Assembly (NCBI GenBank): GCA_001701065.1
Contig: DAAL01000202.1
Location: forward strand, 3,553 to 10,423
Source: Bacteroidales bacterium GP4
GTDB taxonomy: Bacteria; Bacteroidota; Bacteroidia; Bacteroidales; Muribaculaceae
Reading direction: 5' to 3'
DNA: 6,871 bases
The translations under genes and the position numbers were made by a program. A model generated the notes under the pieces. The model had not been told where the DNA came from. It saw nothing but the letters and a program-made list of their open reading frames with translations, and ran no database searches. Every line of letters starts with the position of its first letter. Position 1 is the stretch's first letter. Shown piece after piece: positions 1 to 6,871 of this stretch.

Positions 1-420
1 CTGTCAGGGCTGTATACGTCAGTACTGATTCTATTCTTCGGAATATTCAACCGCAAAATCATCGCCTGCGCCTTCGATTCCGATTTCGCCACGGTGTCAG
101 GACTGCCAGTTAGGCTCATCAACTCCGTCATGACGGTAATGGTGGCTATCTGCATCGTCCTCACCATACGCATGGTGGGAATCATGCTGCTCATATCGAT
201 GCTTACTGTTCCGGTGATGATAGCCGAGTTGACAAGCCACAGTTATAACCGCATTATGGTGACTGCGATAGTCATCTCATCGCTCAGCAGCCTTGCCGGC
301 ATATTTTTAGGCACAATCATTGATGTGCCCTGTTCCTCAATCATTGTGCTGCTGCAAGTTGTGGTTTTCGGCATAGCCCGTCTGTACCGTAACATCCGTG
401 TGCGCCGCATGATGCAATAA
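1..420 (+). CDS. ABC-3 family metal-ion transporter permease, C-terminal part (5' end outside window)
   Basis: This is the membrane channel subunit of an ABC importer of the ZnuB/MntB/TroC type, which moves zinc, manganese or iron across the inner membrane with a separate ATPase and binding protein. The frame is open from base 1, so only the last 139 residues are visible and a start at the GTG at 94 is not believable. Seen in the sequence: a hydrophobic helix, then the motif FDSDFATVSGLPV, which matches the conserved 'D.efA...G.pv' cytoplasmic loop of this family. Next come helices containing RMVGIMLLISMLTVPVMIAEL, and a last helix pair ending in a basic tail (RLYRNIRVRRMMQ). The metal cannot be told from this fragment. 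The next gene begins 31 bases later, so the two may be co-transcribed, although their functions do not suggest a link. The family call is firm and the substrate is unknown. Confidence 0.88.
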   Translation: MSGLYTSVLILFFGIFNRKIIACAFDSDFATVSGLPVRLINSVMTVMVAICIVLTIRMVGIMLLISMLTVPVMIAELTSHSYNRIMVTAIVISSLSSLAGIFLGTIIDVPCSSIIVLLQVVVFGIARLYRNIRVRRMMQ

Positions 421-451
421 GTTGCGGAACAATGCCGTTATTTCTCATAGA

Positions 452-3355
452 ATGATGAAAAAATCAAGCTGGGTATTATTATTGGCAATCTGCGTGTTTT
501 TGGGATCGTGCGGACCCCGCAAAAACACCGCTTTATCACGTAATTACCAAGCATTCATCACCCGCTACAATATATATTATAACGGCGACGAGCATTACAA
601 GGAGACCCTTTCGGCTCTCGAAAAGAACTACGAGGACGATTATTCACAATTGCTTTACATCCATCCCACCGATGCCTACAAGAATCCCGACTCGCCTCAG
701 CCCTCAGGCGACTTCACCCGGTCGATAGAAAAAGCGCAGAAAGCAATCCAGCTCCGCTCCATAAAAAAGAAGCCGGCGCGCAAAGCCGGGAAGTCACGCG
801 ACCCAAAGTATAAGGCATGGATGAAGCGGGAGGAATACAATCCTTTCCTGCACAACGCCTGGATGATGATGGGACGTTCGCAGTACAACAACGGCGACTA
901 TCTTGGTGCCGCGACCACATTTTATTATATAGCAAAACACTTCAACTGGCTCCCGGCTACAGTGACCGAAGCCAAACTGTGGCAAGCGCGCGCTTACTGC
1001 GCCATGAAATGGGACTACGAAGCTGAGAACATCCTGTCGAAGATTCCTGAGAAGGCTCTTGTCAACGGGGATTTGCAGGGTCTATATAATATGGTGTACG
1101 CAACGCTGTACCGGCAATCGCCTACCCCCGAAAAAGCCATACCTTATATAAAGAAAGCTATTCCCCATTCATCATCAGTCCAAAAATCACGCCTTAATTT
1201 TCTGTTGGGTCAGTTATTGGCGCGCACCGGCGACAAAAAAGGTGCCTATGAAGCATTTAAGAAGGCATCGGGAGCGCACACCAATTACCGAACTCAACTT
1301 AATGCGAGAATAAAGCAGTCGGAAGTGTTCACCGGCAAGAACATAAAGACGGAAGTCAACTCGCTCCGCCGCATGACACGCCTTGACCGCAACAAGGACT
1401 ATCTTGACCAGATATATTATGCTATCGGCAATCTATACCTGTCACGCAACGACACAGCCAATGCCATCAAAAATTTTATACTCGCCGCCGAAAAGTCAAC
1501 GCGCAACGGCATAGACAAGGCTATCGACCAACTGCAGCTTGGTGCCATATACTTCGCTCAACGCCGCTATGACCTCGCACAGCCATGTTACGCTGAAGCC
1601 ATTCCGCTGCTGCCGTCCAACTATCCCGGCTACGACTCGCTGAAACTGCGGAGCGATGTGCTCGACAAGCTTGCATTGTACACCCAAAATGTGATTCTGA
1701 ACGATTCATTGCTGCGGTTGTCGGAAATGGGCGAGAAAGAACGCGCTAAAGTCATAGACAAAATCATCTCTGACCTGAAAGAAAAAGAGAAAAAAGAGGC
1801 TGAGCAACAAAAACGCGAGGATTATCTTGCGCAGCAACAGTCACTCGGCAACAACAATCAGCAACAGGGCGGAAGCACAAGCGCACCCATGACATTCACC
1901 ATGAACAATGACGACTCATGGTACTTCTACAATACCGCCACACGAAATGCAGGCAAAACCGATTTCCAGAAACGGTGGGGCTCACGAAAACTGGAGGACA
2001 ACTGGCGAAGGAGGAATAAAGCGTCATTTGACATGGCGGAGTTCGACAATCCTGATGCCGACAACTCCGAAGAAGGGCAAGATTCAGCCGATTCTTCACG
2101 GGAAGATGAAAACGGCGACGAAAACACGTCCAAAGATACCGTCGACAAGGAAAATGACCCTCATTTCCCGGAATATTACCTGAAACAGATACCGTTCACC
2201 CCTGAAGAGAAGCTGAACGCCAACGACATAATCCAGGAAGGTATGTACAACATAGGGTTGATACTGAAAGATGACCTGGAGGACTTCACGGAAGCTGAAC
2301 GCGAGTGGAACCGACTGCTTCAACGCTACCCTGACAATATCTACCGTCTTGACATATATTATAATCTGTATCTCATATTCATGCGCCTTGGCGACCGTAC
2401 AAAGGCGGAGTACTACAGAGCATTGATTTTGCAGGACTTCAAGGACTCAAAGTACGGAGAAGCACTGCAGGACCCCGATTATATAGAGCATCTGCGCTCC
2501 ATGGAGAGCGAACAGGAGTCGCTGTACGAGGAGGCCTACACCGCTTATCTCGACAACCGCAACTCCACCGTGCATGAAGTGTACCGCACAGTCAGGGAAC
2601 GTTATCCGCTTAGCAAGATAATGCCAAAGTTCATGTTCATCGAAGCTCTGAGCTATGTCACTGACAATGATGCCGAGAAATTCAAGTCGACACTGAAAGA
2701 ACTTCTTGAACGGTACCCCGACACCGATGTCACCCCGCTTGCATCCTCCTATCTGAAAGGTCTTGCCCAAGGGAGGAAACTGCATAAAGGCATATCCAAC
2801 GCAAGAGGAATGGCGTGGGGACGGCGGTTGAGCAACGATTCCACCGAAGTATCGGGCGACTCGCTTGTCTTCGACCTCAATCCTGAGGTGCCGCAGCTGC
2901 TCATCCTCCTCTACCCCACTGACGAAGTTTCAGGCAACGAATTACTGTTTAATGTGGCAAAACATAACTTCAGTTCGTTCGTAATTAAAGATTTTGACCT
3001 TGAACCGATGAATTTCGGCACATTGGGCTTGTTAGTTATAAAGGGATTTGCTAATTTTGAAGAATTAGCGCATTACCGCAGAGTCATGGATGCAAGCAGC
3101 ATCCTTCAGCTGCCGCCGCAAGTACGCCCCGTAATGATAAGTGTCGACAACTTTGACACACTTCTACGGGAAGGCAGAGCTTTTGAGGACTATTTCCGCT
3201 ACGTGGACAACGAAGCATCGAAAGCGCCTGTCACAGCGGCTCCGGGAGAGGTGGAGAAGGATGACTATATCGAGTTGCTCAAGGACGATAATTTTTTCGA
3301 CACCGAGGACGATGCCTCCAATGACGAAGGCGGCGATGACATCACCGATGAATGA
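452..3355 (+). CDS. porW: PorW/SprE-type TPR lipoprotein (type IX secretion / gliding associated)
   Basis: A 967-residue protein resembling PorW of Porphyromonas and SprE of Flavobacterium, outer-membrane lipoproteins facing the periplasm and needed for type IX secretion. The chosen start (MMKKSSW...) gives a proper signal peptide with lipobox LGSC and Cys20. Basic rather than acidic residues follow the Cys, which in Bacteroidota fits retention on the periplasmic side. A frame-open TTG at 422 would add 10 residues before the signal and is less likely. Domains in order: family-like N-terminus (RYNIYYNGDEHYKETL); TPR-like helices from about 136 to 386; a charged Lys/Glu then Gln/Asn-rich linker (about 440-485); a WYFYN...WGSRKLEDNWRRRNK block (about 490-522) that I recall as typical of SprE proteins; a strongly acidic linker (about 527-570); a second TPR set (about 595-786); a C-terminal alpha/beta segment (about 809-885); and an acidic tail. 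porX follows 12 bases later. Whether the host has a working type IX system cannot be seen here. Confidence 0.8.
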   Translation: MMKKSSWVLLLAICVFLGSCGPRKNTALSRNYQAFITRYNIYYNGDEHYKETLSALEKNYEDDYSQLLYIHPTDAYKNPDSPQPSGDFTRSIEKAQKAIQLRSIKKKPARKAGKSRDPKYKAWMKREEYNPFLHNAWMMMGRSQYNNGDYLGAATTFYYIAKHFNWLPATVTEAKLWQARAYCAMKWDYEAENILSKIPEKALVNGDLQGLYNMVYATLYRQSPTPEKAIPYIKKAIPHSSSVQKSRLNFLLGQLLARTGDKKGAYEAFKKASGAHTNYRTQLNARIKQSEVFTGKNIKTEVNSLRRMTRLDRNKDYLDQIYYAIGNLYLSRNDTANAIKNFILAAEKSTRNGIDKAIDQLQLGAIYFAQRRYDLAQPCYAEAIPLLPSNYPGYDSLKLRSDVLDKLALYTQNVILNDSLLRLSEMGEKERAKVIDKIISDLKEKEKKEAEQQKREDYLAQQQSLGNNNQQQGGSTSAPMTFTMNNDDSWYFYNTATRNAGKTDFQKRWGSRKLEDNWRRRNKASFDMAEFDNPDADNSEEGQDSADSSREDENGDENTSKDTVDKENDPHFPEYYLKQIPFTPEEKLNANDIIQEGMYNIGLILKDDLEDFTEAEREWNRLLQRYPDNIYRLDIYYNLYLIFMRLGDRTKAEYYRALILQDFKDSKYGEALQDPDYIEHLRSMESEQESLYEEAYTAYLDNRNSTVHEVYRTVRERYPLSKIMPKFMFIEALSYVTDNDAEKFKSTLKELLERYPDTDVTPLASSYLKGLAQGRKLHKGISNARGMAWGRRLSNDSTEVSGDSLVFDLNPEVPQLLILLYPTDEVSGNELLFNVAKHNFSSFVIKDFDLEPMNFGTLGLLVIKGFANFEELAHYRRVMDASSILQLPPQVRPVMISVDNFDTLLREGRAFEDYFRYVDNEASKAPVTAAPGEVEKDDYIELLKDDNFFDTEDDASNDEGGDDITDE
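3029..3059 (+). promoter_or_regulatory. Possible internal Bacteroidota-type promoter upstream of porX
   Basis: A -7 box TAATTTTG (3052-3059) fits the Bacteroidota consensus TAnnTTTG. A TTG (3029-3031, within CTTG) lies exactly 20 bases upstream, inside the 19-21 spacing expected for the -33 element. In a manual scan it was the only TAnnTTTG match on the + strand. It lies in a locally AT-rich part of the porW coding region and points toward porX, which would give a leader of about 300 bases. A chance match in an AT-rich coding stretch is quite possible. Confidence 0.25.
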
Positions 3356-3367
3356 TTTTATATTGAC

Positions 3368-4909
3368 ATGAATCCTCACAGAATTCTTTGGGTGGACGAT
3401 GAGATAGACCTGCTGAAGCCCCACATAATGTTCCTGAAGAACAAAGGTTACGACGTTATGACCGCCAATAACGGGCATGACGCGCTTGAACTTGTGGAGA
3501 AAGAGAATTTCTCGCTCATAATACTGGATGAAAACATGCCGGGAATCACCGGACTCGAAACCCTGACACGCATCAAGCAGATAGCTCCGCTTGTGCCGGT
3601 GATAATGATCACCAAGAGCGAGGAGGAGAACATCATGAACCAAGCGATAGGCAACAAAATCGCCGATTACCTCATAAAACCGGTGAACCCGTCGCAGATA
3701 CTCCTTTCCATAAAGAAAAATCTGCACTCCGAACAACTCGTGAGCCAGCACGCATCCAATCATTACCGGGAGCAGTTCAATGAGATCACATCGCTCATCA
3801 ACCGCTGCGAGGAAATGGACGACTGGTACCGGCTGTACCGGAAATTGGTGTTCTGGGAACTTGAACTATCCTCGGCAGGCACTGACATGGAAGAGCTTCT
3901 CTTCATGCAGAAGAACGAAGCCAACACTGAATTCGGCAAATTCATCAAGCGCAATTATGAAGGATGGCTTAACGGGTCGGAACATCCACTGATGAGCCAC
4001 GAGATATTCAAGCGCAAAATATTCCCGTTGCTTGACAACGGAGAAAAAGTGTTTTTCATCGTTGTTGACAACTTTCGTCTTGACCAATGGTACTCGGTAC
4101 GTCCATTGCTTGCCGAAACATTCAATTTTGAAGAGGAATTGTACACAAGTATACTCCCCACTTCGACACAGTACGCCCGAAACGCAATATTTTCGGGATT
4201 GATGCCGCGCGACATCGAGAAATATTTTCCCGAGTTGTGGGTGGACGAGGACGAGGAAGTAAGCAAAAACATTAACGAATCGCCGCTCATAGCTACACAG
4301 ATTGAACGCTTCCGGCGCAAGGACAAGTTTTCCTATAACAAAATCAATGACTCCGTGGGAGGCGAAAAGCTGCTCAAAGACTTAAGCAACCTTTCGTCCA
4401 ATGACCTTAACGTGCTGGTGATAAACTTCATCGACATGCTTTCCCATGCCCGCACCGAGTCCAAGATGATAAGAGAACTCGCATCCAACAATGCGGCATA
4501 CCGTTCATTGACCGAATCATGGTTTCGTCACTCCTCGACCATGGAATTGTTCAGGCGCATAGCACGAATGGGCTATAAAATCGTGCTCACCACTGACCAT
4601 GGAACCATTCAGGTGGACAATCCGGTGAAAGTGATAGGCGACAAGAACACCAACACCAACCTCCGTTACAAGGTGGGGAAAAACCTCAACTGCAACAACC
4701 GCCAGATTTATGAGATAAAGAATCCCGCCCGGTTCGGACTGCCGTCGCCCAATGTGTCGTCAACCTACATCTTCGCCACCGGGCACGACTTCTTCGCTTA
4801 CCCCAATAACTACAATTATTACGTTCAGTATTACTCCGGGACATTCCAGCATGGTGGAATATCGATGGAGGAAATGATCGTTCCCATAATTACAATGACA
4901 GCAAAATAA
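3368..4909 (+). CDS. porX: PorX: response-regulator receiver fused to a PglZ (alkaline phosphatase superfamily) domain
   Basis: A cytoplasmic two-component output protein of 513 residues, close to the roughly 518 of P. gingivalis PorX. Residues 1-120 form a CheY-like receiver with the acidic pair D10/D11, phospho-acceptor D54 (IILDENMPG), T82 and K104 (DYLIKPVNP). Residues about 121-200 are a helical linker. Residues about 225-513 form the PglZ domain. Its likely metal-binding and catalytic residues are all present: D234 (FIVVDNFR), T267 ([15 protein letters not shown]), D356 and H360 ([11 protein letters not shown]), D410/H411 (TTDHGT) and H495 (FQHGGIS). In P. gingivalis, PorX is activated by the kinase PorY, influences sigma factor SigP and type IX secretion, and its PglZ domain is a zinc phosphodiesterase acting on oligonucleotides. 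T267 appears to match the active-site Thr there, given a constant offset of four from the phospho-Asp. No PorY-like kinase gene is in the window. It sits between porW and tsaE with very short gaps. Confidence 0.95.
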   Translation: MNPHRILWVDDEIDLLKPHIMFLKNKGYDVMTANNGHDALELVEKENFSLIILDENMPGITGLETLTRIKQIAPLVPVIMITKSEEENIMNQAIGNKIADYLIKPVNPSQILLSIKKNLHSEQLVSQHASNHYREQFNEITSLINRCEEMDDWYRLYRKLVFWELELSSAGTDMEELLFMQKNEANTEFGKFIKRNYEGWLNGSEHPLMSHEIFKRKIFPLLDNGEKVFFIVVDNFRLDQWYSVRPLLAETFNFEEELYTSILPTSTQYARNAIFSGLMPRDIEKYFPELWVDEDEEVSKNINESPLIATQIERFRRKDKFSYNKINDSVGGEKLLKDLSNLSSNDLNVLVINFIDMLSHARTESKMIRELASNNAAYRSLTESWFRHSSTMELFRRIARMGYKIVLTTDHGTIQVDNPVKVIGDKNTNTNLRYKVGKNLNCNNRQIYEIKNPARFGLPSPNVSSTYIFATGHDFFAYPNNYNYYVQYYSGTFQHGGISMEEMIVPIITMTAK

Positions 4910-4916
4910 CAACAAT

Positions 4917-5354
4917 ATGACTCAATCAGTAATAACCGTTGACTCTCTTGAGCAACTTCCCGAAGCTGCCGAAAAGTTCATCGACCTCATGGGCGATAAC
5001 ACCATCTTCGCTTTCTACGGCGAGATGGGAGCAGGCAAAACCACATTCATCAACGCACTCGCCAAGGCTCTCGGCGTAGAGGAGGACTTCACAAGCAGCC
5101 CTTCATTCTCCATCGTGAACGAATACCGTTCCGACACAACAGCCGAACTTATCTACCACTTTGACCTCTACCGCCTTGAAAATCTTGAAGAGGCATTTGA
5201 CATAGGTATCGAGGATTATTTCGACTCCGGCGCATTGTGCCTGATAGAATGGCCTGAGAGGGTGGACGACATTCTGCCTGACGACACCGTGAAAGTGGAC
5301 ATAACCGAACTTCCTGACGGCAAACGCCGGCTCACGCTAAACATCCCCGACTGA
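4917..5354 (+). CDS. tsaE: tRNA threonylcarbamoyladenosine biosynthesis ATPase TsaE
   Basis: TsaE is the small ATPase that, with TsaB and TsaD, transfers the threonylcarbamoyl group to A37 of ANN-decoding tRNAs in the cytoplasm. The 145-residue length is normal for the family. Visible motifs are the Walker A loop GEMGAGKTT (35-43), the [10 protein letters not shown] segment (61-70, the conserved 'SPTF.lv..Y' that follows the P-loop helix), the HFDLYRL strand (81-87) and the IEWPER motif (110-115). The ATG lies 7 bases after the porX stop in an A-rich stretch with no Shine-Dalgarno sequence, as is common in this phylum. Its stop overlaps the next start as TGATG, so translation of the next gene is probably coupled. 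PorX and TsaE genes are often adjacent in Bacteroidota, as I recall, although no shared pathway is known. Confidence 0.96.
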   Translation: MTQSVITVDSLEQLPEAAEKFIDLMGDNTIFAFYGEMGAGKTTFINALAKALGVEEDFTSSPSFSIVNEYRSDTTAELIYHFDLYRLENLEEAFDIGIEDYFDSGALCLIEWPERVDDILPDDTVKVDITELPDGKRRLTLNIPD

Positions 5355-5590
5355 TGTCACCTCTTGTGGGCGCGCGCATTCTCGCCGGAATACTCATGTG
5401 CGGCGGCGTTTTTGCCCTGACCATGGCTATAAGGAATGTGGAATGGTTCTTCCGGAGTCCCAATGTGAAGGCATTCACCGGAAGAATATCCCGCACCAAA
5501 GCCCGCATTATCTACGGAATATTAGGATTGTCTATTATTATTGTATCGGTATACATGTTGACATATGAAGGAGAATATACAGTGGGTTGA
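5354..5590 (+). CDS. Small two-helix membrane protein, Imm17-like
   Basis: A 78-residue inner-membrane protein with two predicted helices (about 7-25 and 51-69) joined by a basic loop. The pattern of the loop and its flanks, ...AIRNVEWFF...(F)TGRISRTKARIIYGILG, resembles the Imm17 family (immunity protein 17), small membrane proteins first noted beside polymorphic toxin genes. No toxin gene is in view here. The gene sits between tsaE, whose stop it overlaps by one base (TGATG), and the biotin ligase gene, which begins inside its last codons. This placement argues for a housekeeping or envelope role rather than toxin immunity. The family assignment rests on remembered motif similarity only and the function is unknown. 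The reading frame itself is well supported by the coupled overlaps on both sides and its clear membrane-protein character. Confidence 0.7.
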   Translation: MSPLVGARILAGILMCGGVFALTMAIRNVEWFFRSPNVKAFTGRISRTKARIIYGILGLSIIIVSVYMLTYEGEYTVG

Positions 5591-6311
5591 CAGCTGCCGC
5601 TCCACCAATACCCTGATGAAGGAAACCGCCGCCGGACTTCCCCATGGAAGTGTAATAGCCGCCCGTGAGCAATCGGCGGGACGCGGACAACGCGGCAACT
5701 CCTGGGAAGCGCAGCCAGGAAAGAACCTCACTTTTTCCCTGTTGCTGCGACCATCGGAACTGAAAGCGTCGGAGCAATTCTTCATGTCGGAAGCTGTGGC
5801 GTTAGGCATTGTCGACGCGCTCAGAGAAATCATGCCGGGCAAAGACAATATCACCATCAAGTGGCCTAATGACATCTATGTCGACAATAAAAAGATATGC
5901 GGCATCCTCATCGAGAACTCTCTTTCCGGCACATTGATATCACGAAGCATAGCCGGAATAGGAATCAACATAAACCAGCGTGAGTTCTTAAGTGACGCGC
6001 CCAATCCGGTATCAGTCATCAACCTCACCGGCATAGAACATAACCTTGAAGATGTTTTGGAGTCAGTGTTAAACCACATAGCCATGCGCTGGGAGCTCAT
6101 GACATCCGACAGGGACCGCCTGCACAGTGACTATTTTTCGTCACTTTACGCACGAAACGGTTTGCGTTACCGTGACGCTGCGTCACAGGAAGAGTTCCAC
6201 GCCACAATCCTTGCCATCGCGCCGTCGGGGCACATTACCCTTATGGACGATGACATGAACCGCCGCACCTACGCATTCAAGGAAGTGACAGCAATAATAC
6301 CCGACAATTAG
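5565..6311 (+). CDS. birA: Biotin--[acetyl-CoA-carboxylase] ligase, single-domain (no DNA-binding domain)
   Basis: This enzyme activates biotin with ATP to biotinyl-AMP and attaches it to a lysine on biotin carrier domains of carboxylases. The 248 residues cover only the catalytic and C-terminal domains. There is no N-terminal winged helix, so this is a group I ligase that should not itself act as the biotin repressor. Motifs seen: STNTLMKE (13-20), the biotinyl-AMP loop GRGQRGNSW (39-47), KWPNDIYVDNKKICGILIE (99-117) carrying the catalytic Lys of KICGILIE, and GIGININ (131-137). The C-terminal SH3-like part runs from about 205 to 248. The ATG overlaps the preceding gene by 26 bases. A later start would remove the residues leading into the substrate-binding STN motif, so the overlap is probably real and implies translational coupling. 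Confidence 0.95.
   Translation: MKENIQWVDSCRSTNTLMKETAAGLPHGSVIAAREQSAGRGQRGNSWEAQPGKNLTFSLLLRPSELKASEQFFMSEAVALGIVDALREIMPGKDNITIKWPNDIYVDNKKICGILIENSLSGTLISRSIAGIGININQREFLSDAPNPVSVINLTGIEHNLEDVLESVLNHIAMRWELMTSDRDRLHSDYFSSLYARNGLRYRDAASQEEFHATILAIAPSGHITLMDDDMNRRTYAFKEVTAIIPDN
6172..6186 (+). repeat. Short perfect inverted repeat inside birA
   Basis: GTGACG-CTG-CGTCAC is a perfect 6-base inverted repeat with a three-base centre. A further CGTCAC copy lies at 6139-6144, so alternative pairings with the GTGACG arm are possible. It lies in coding sequence, has no T-tract, and so is not a terminator. It may be a chance palindrome or a local mRNA hairpin. Confidence 0.4.
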
Positions 6312-6320
6312 CACCCATTT

Positions 6321-6860
6321 ATGCGAACACTGTTATACATATTATTATTAGTAATCACGGGATGCACCTACTCAAGTTCCCAACTGACGAAAAAGCTTGA
6401 CAATGCGCAGCAACTCATGAAGGACAATCCGCAGGAAGCCTTCGATGAGTTAAACTCGCTTGACGTGGCGGAATTCAAGGATTCAGCCACAATGGCACGC
6501 TGGGCGCTTCTCTATAGCGAAGCAATGGCGGCTAACCATCTAAGTGCGCCCACTGACACAATCATAGGTATAGCAATAGACTATTACGGGGCTCACAATC
6601 TCACCGATGAATTCCGTCAAGCCTCCCGCCTGAAAGAACTGATCCGTAATGCCGGGACCGACAATGCTCTGGCATCGGCTCTGTACCTTCAGAAGGAGAA
6701 AGAGTTTATGCTGTACAAAGAACGGTCCCATCGGGAAAAAATCGTTTATATCGGTGCCATTGTTCTCTTAATCGCTGCCATTGTCATTATAAAACAGCGA
6801 CAAAGAATCAAAATAAACGAACTTCGCAACGAAACATTGATAGCGGCACTCCAGCTTTAG
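6321..6860 (+). CDS. TPR-like protein with lipoprotein-type signal and one transmembrane helix; possibly a truncated sensor/regulator
   Basis: A 179-residue protein, not assigned to a named family. The N-terminus MRTLLYILLLVITGC looks like a lipoprotein signal with Cys15. Residues about 22-110 are helical and TPR-like: LDNAQQLMKDNPQEAFDELNSLD, then WALLYSEAMAANHL, then IAIDYYGAHNLTDEFRQASRLKELI. After a charged stretch (QKEKEFMLYKERSHREK, 124-140) comes a transmembrane helix (141-157). A basic linker KQRQRIKINELRNETLIAALQL then ends at TAG. Bacteroidota encode many regulators with a periplasmic TPR region, one helix and a cytoplasmic LuxR-type or histidine-kinase output domain, and this reads like the front of one with few TPRs and no output domain. 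It starts 9 bases after birA. It could be a natural short protein or one cut by a frameshift near its end. Only 11 bases follow the stop, so this cannot be settled here. Confidence 0.8.
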   Translation: MRTLLYILLLVITGCTYSSSQLTKKLDNAQQLMKDNPQEAFDELNSLDVAEFKDSATMARWALLYSEAMAANHLSAPTDTIIGIAIDYYGAHNLTDEFRQASRLKELIRNAGTDNALASALYLQKEKEFMLYKERSHREKIVYIGAIVLLIAAIVIIKQRQRIKINELRNETLIAALQL

Positions 6861-6871
6861 TTTCGTTAGCA

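Noticed and set aside
94..420. GTG at 94 as the true start of a short protein
   Set aside because: The frame is open to base 1 and upstream codons continue the permease family pattern, including the conserved loop that spans the GTG.
422..451. TTG start that would lengthen the PorW-like protein by 10 residues
   Set aside because: The added residues (MRNNAVISHR) come before a complete lipoprotein signal that begins naturally at the ATG at 452 (or 455).
2131..2138. CAAAGATA, a -7-like box (TATCTTTG) on the minus strand
   Set aside because: No -33 element at the right spacing and no gene on that strand to drive.
1908..2183. Open frame of 91 codons in another + frame within porW
   Set aside because: It overlaps the low-complexity acidic region of porW, where biased codons open alternative frames by chance. 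It has no recognisable features.
3164..3763. Open frame of 199 codons on the minus strand across the porW-porX junction
   Set aside because: It lies wholly antisense to two well-supported genes, its product shows no recognisable motif, and it fits a shadow of the + strand codon pattern.
3955..4326. Minus-strand open frame of 123 codons inside porX
   Set aside because: It is antisense to the conserved PglZ domain, with a Ser-rich composition typical of a shadow frame.
4886..4916. porX-tsaE junction considered as a terminator or promoter site
   Set aside because: No stem-loop with a T-tract and no promoter-like boxes. The 7-base gap is too short and fits continuous transcription.

Overview
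The window looks like chromosomal DNA from a gut-type Bacteroidota, most likely order Bacteroidales. Several things point this way: the PorW/SprE-type lipoprotein, the PorX-type receiver-PglZ protein, the order TsaE / small membrane protein / single-domain biotin ligase, the lack of Shine-Dalgarno sequences before most starts, and the one good match to a Bacteroidota sigma-factor promoter. Balanced base composition and overall feel would suit a Muribaculaceae-like genome, but that finer placement is a guess.

Layout: seven genes, all on the + strand and tightly packed. Gaps range from about 30 bases to overlaps, and no stretch of 300 bases lacks a gene. (1) 1-420 is the 3' end of an ABC-3 family metal-ion permease gene whose start lies outside. 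(2) 452-3355 encodes a very large TPR lipoprotein of the PorW/SprE type. (3) 3368-4909 encodes PorX, a receiver domain fused to a PglZ phosphodiesterase domain. (4) 4917-5354 is tsaE (tRNA t6A synthesis). (5) 5354-5590 encodes a 78-residue two-helix membrane protein resembling the Imm17 family. (6) 5565-6311 encodes a single-domain biotin-protein ligase. (7) 6321-6860 encodes a short TPR-like protein with a lipoprotein-type signal and one transmembrane helix, which ends just after its cytoplasmic linker.

Working together: PorW and PorX are both known from type IX secretion and gliding (P. gingivalis, F. johnsoniae). PorW is a periplasm-facing outer-membrane lipoprotein and PorX is the cytoplasmic response regulator/phosphodiesterase. 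Here they are neighbours 12 bases apart, which suggests coupled expression. A possible internal promoter near the end of porW could also give porX and the downstream genes their own transcript. The tsaE / Imm17-like / birA trio is overlapping or nearly so, suggesting translational coupling of two housekeeping enzymes with a small membrane protein of unknown role.

No RNA genes, mobile elements, CRISPR arrays or convincing terminators were seen. The best leads are the porW-porX linkage, the Imm17-like gene in a housekeeping operon, and the abruptly ending TPR-membrane protein at the right edge.
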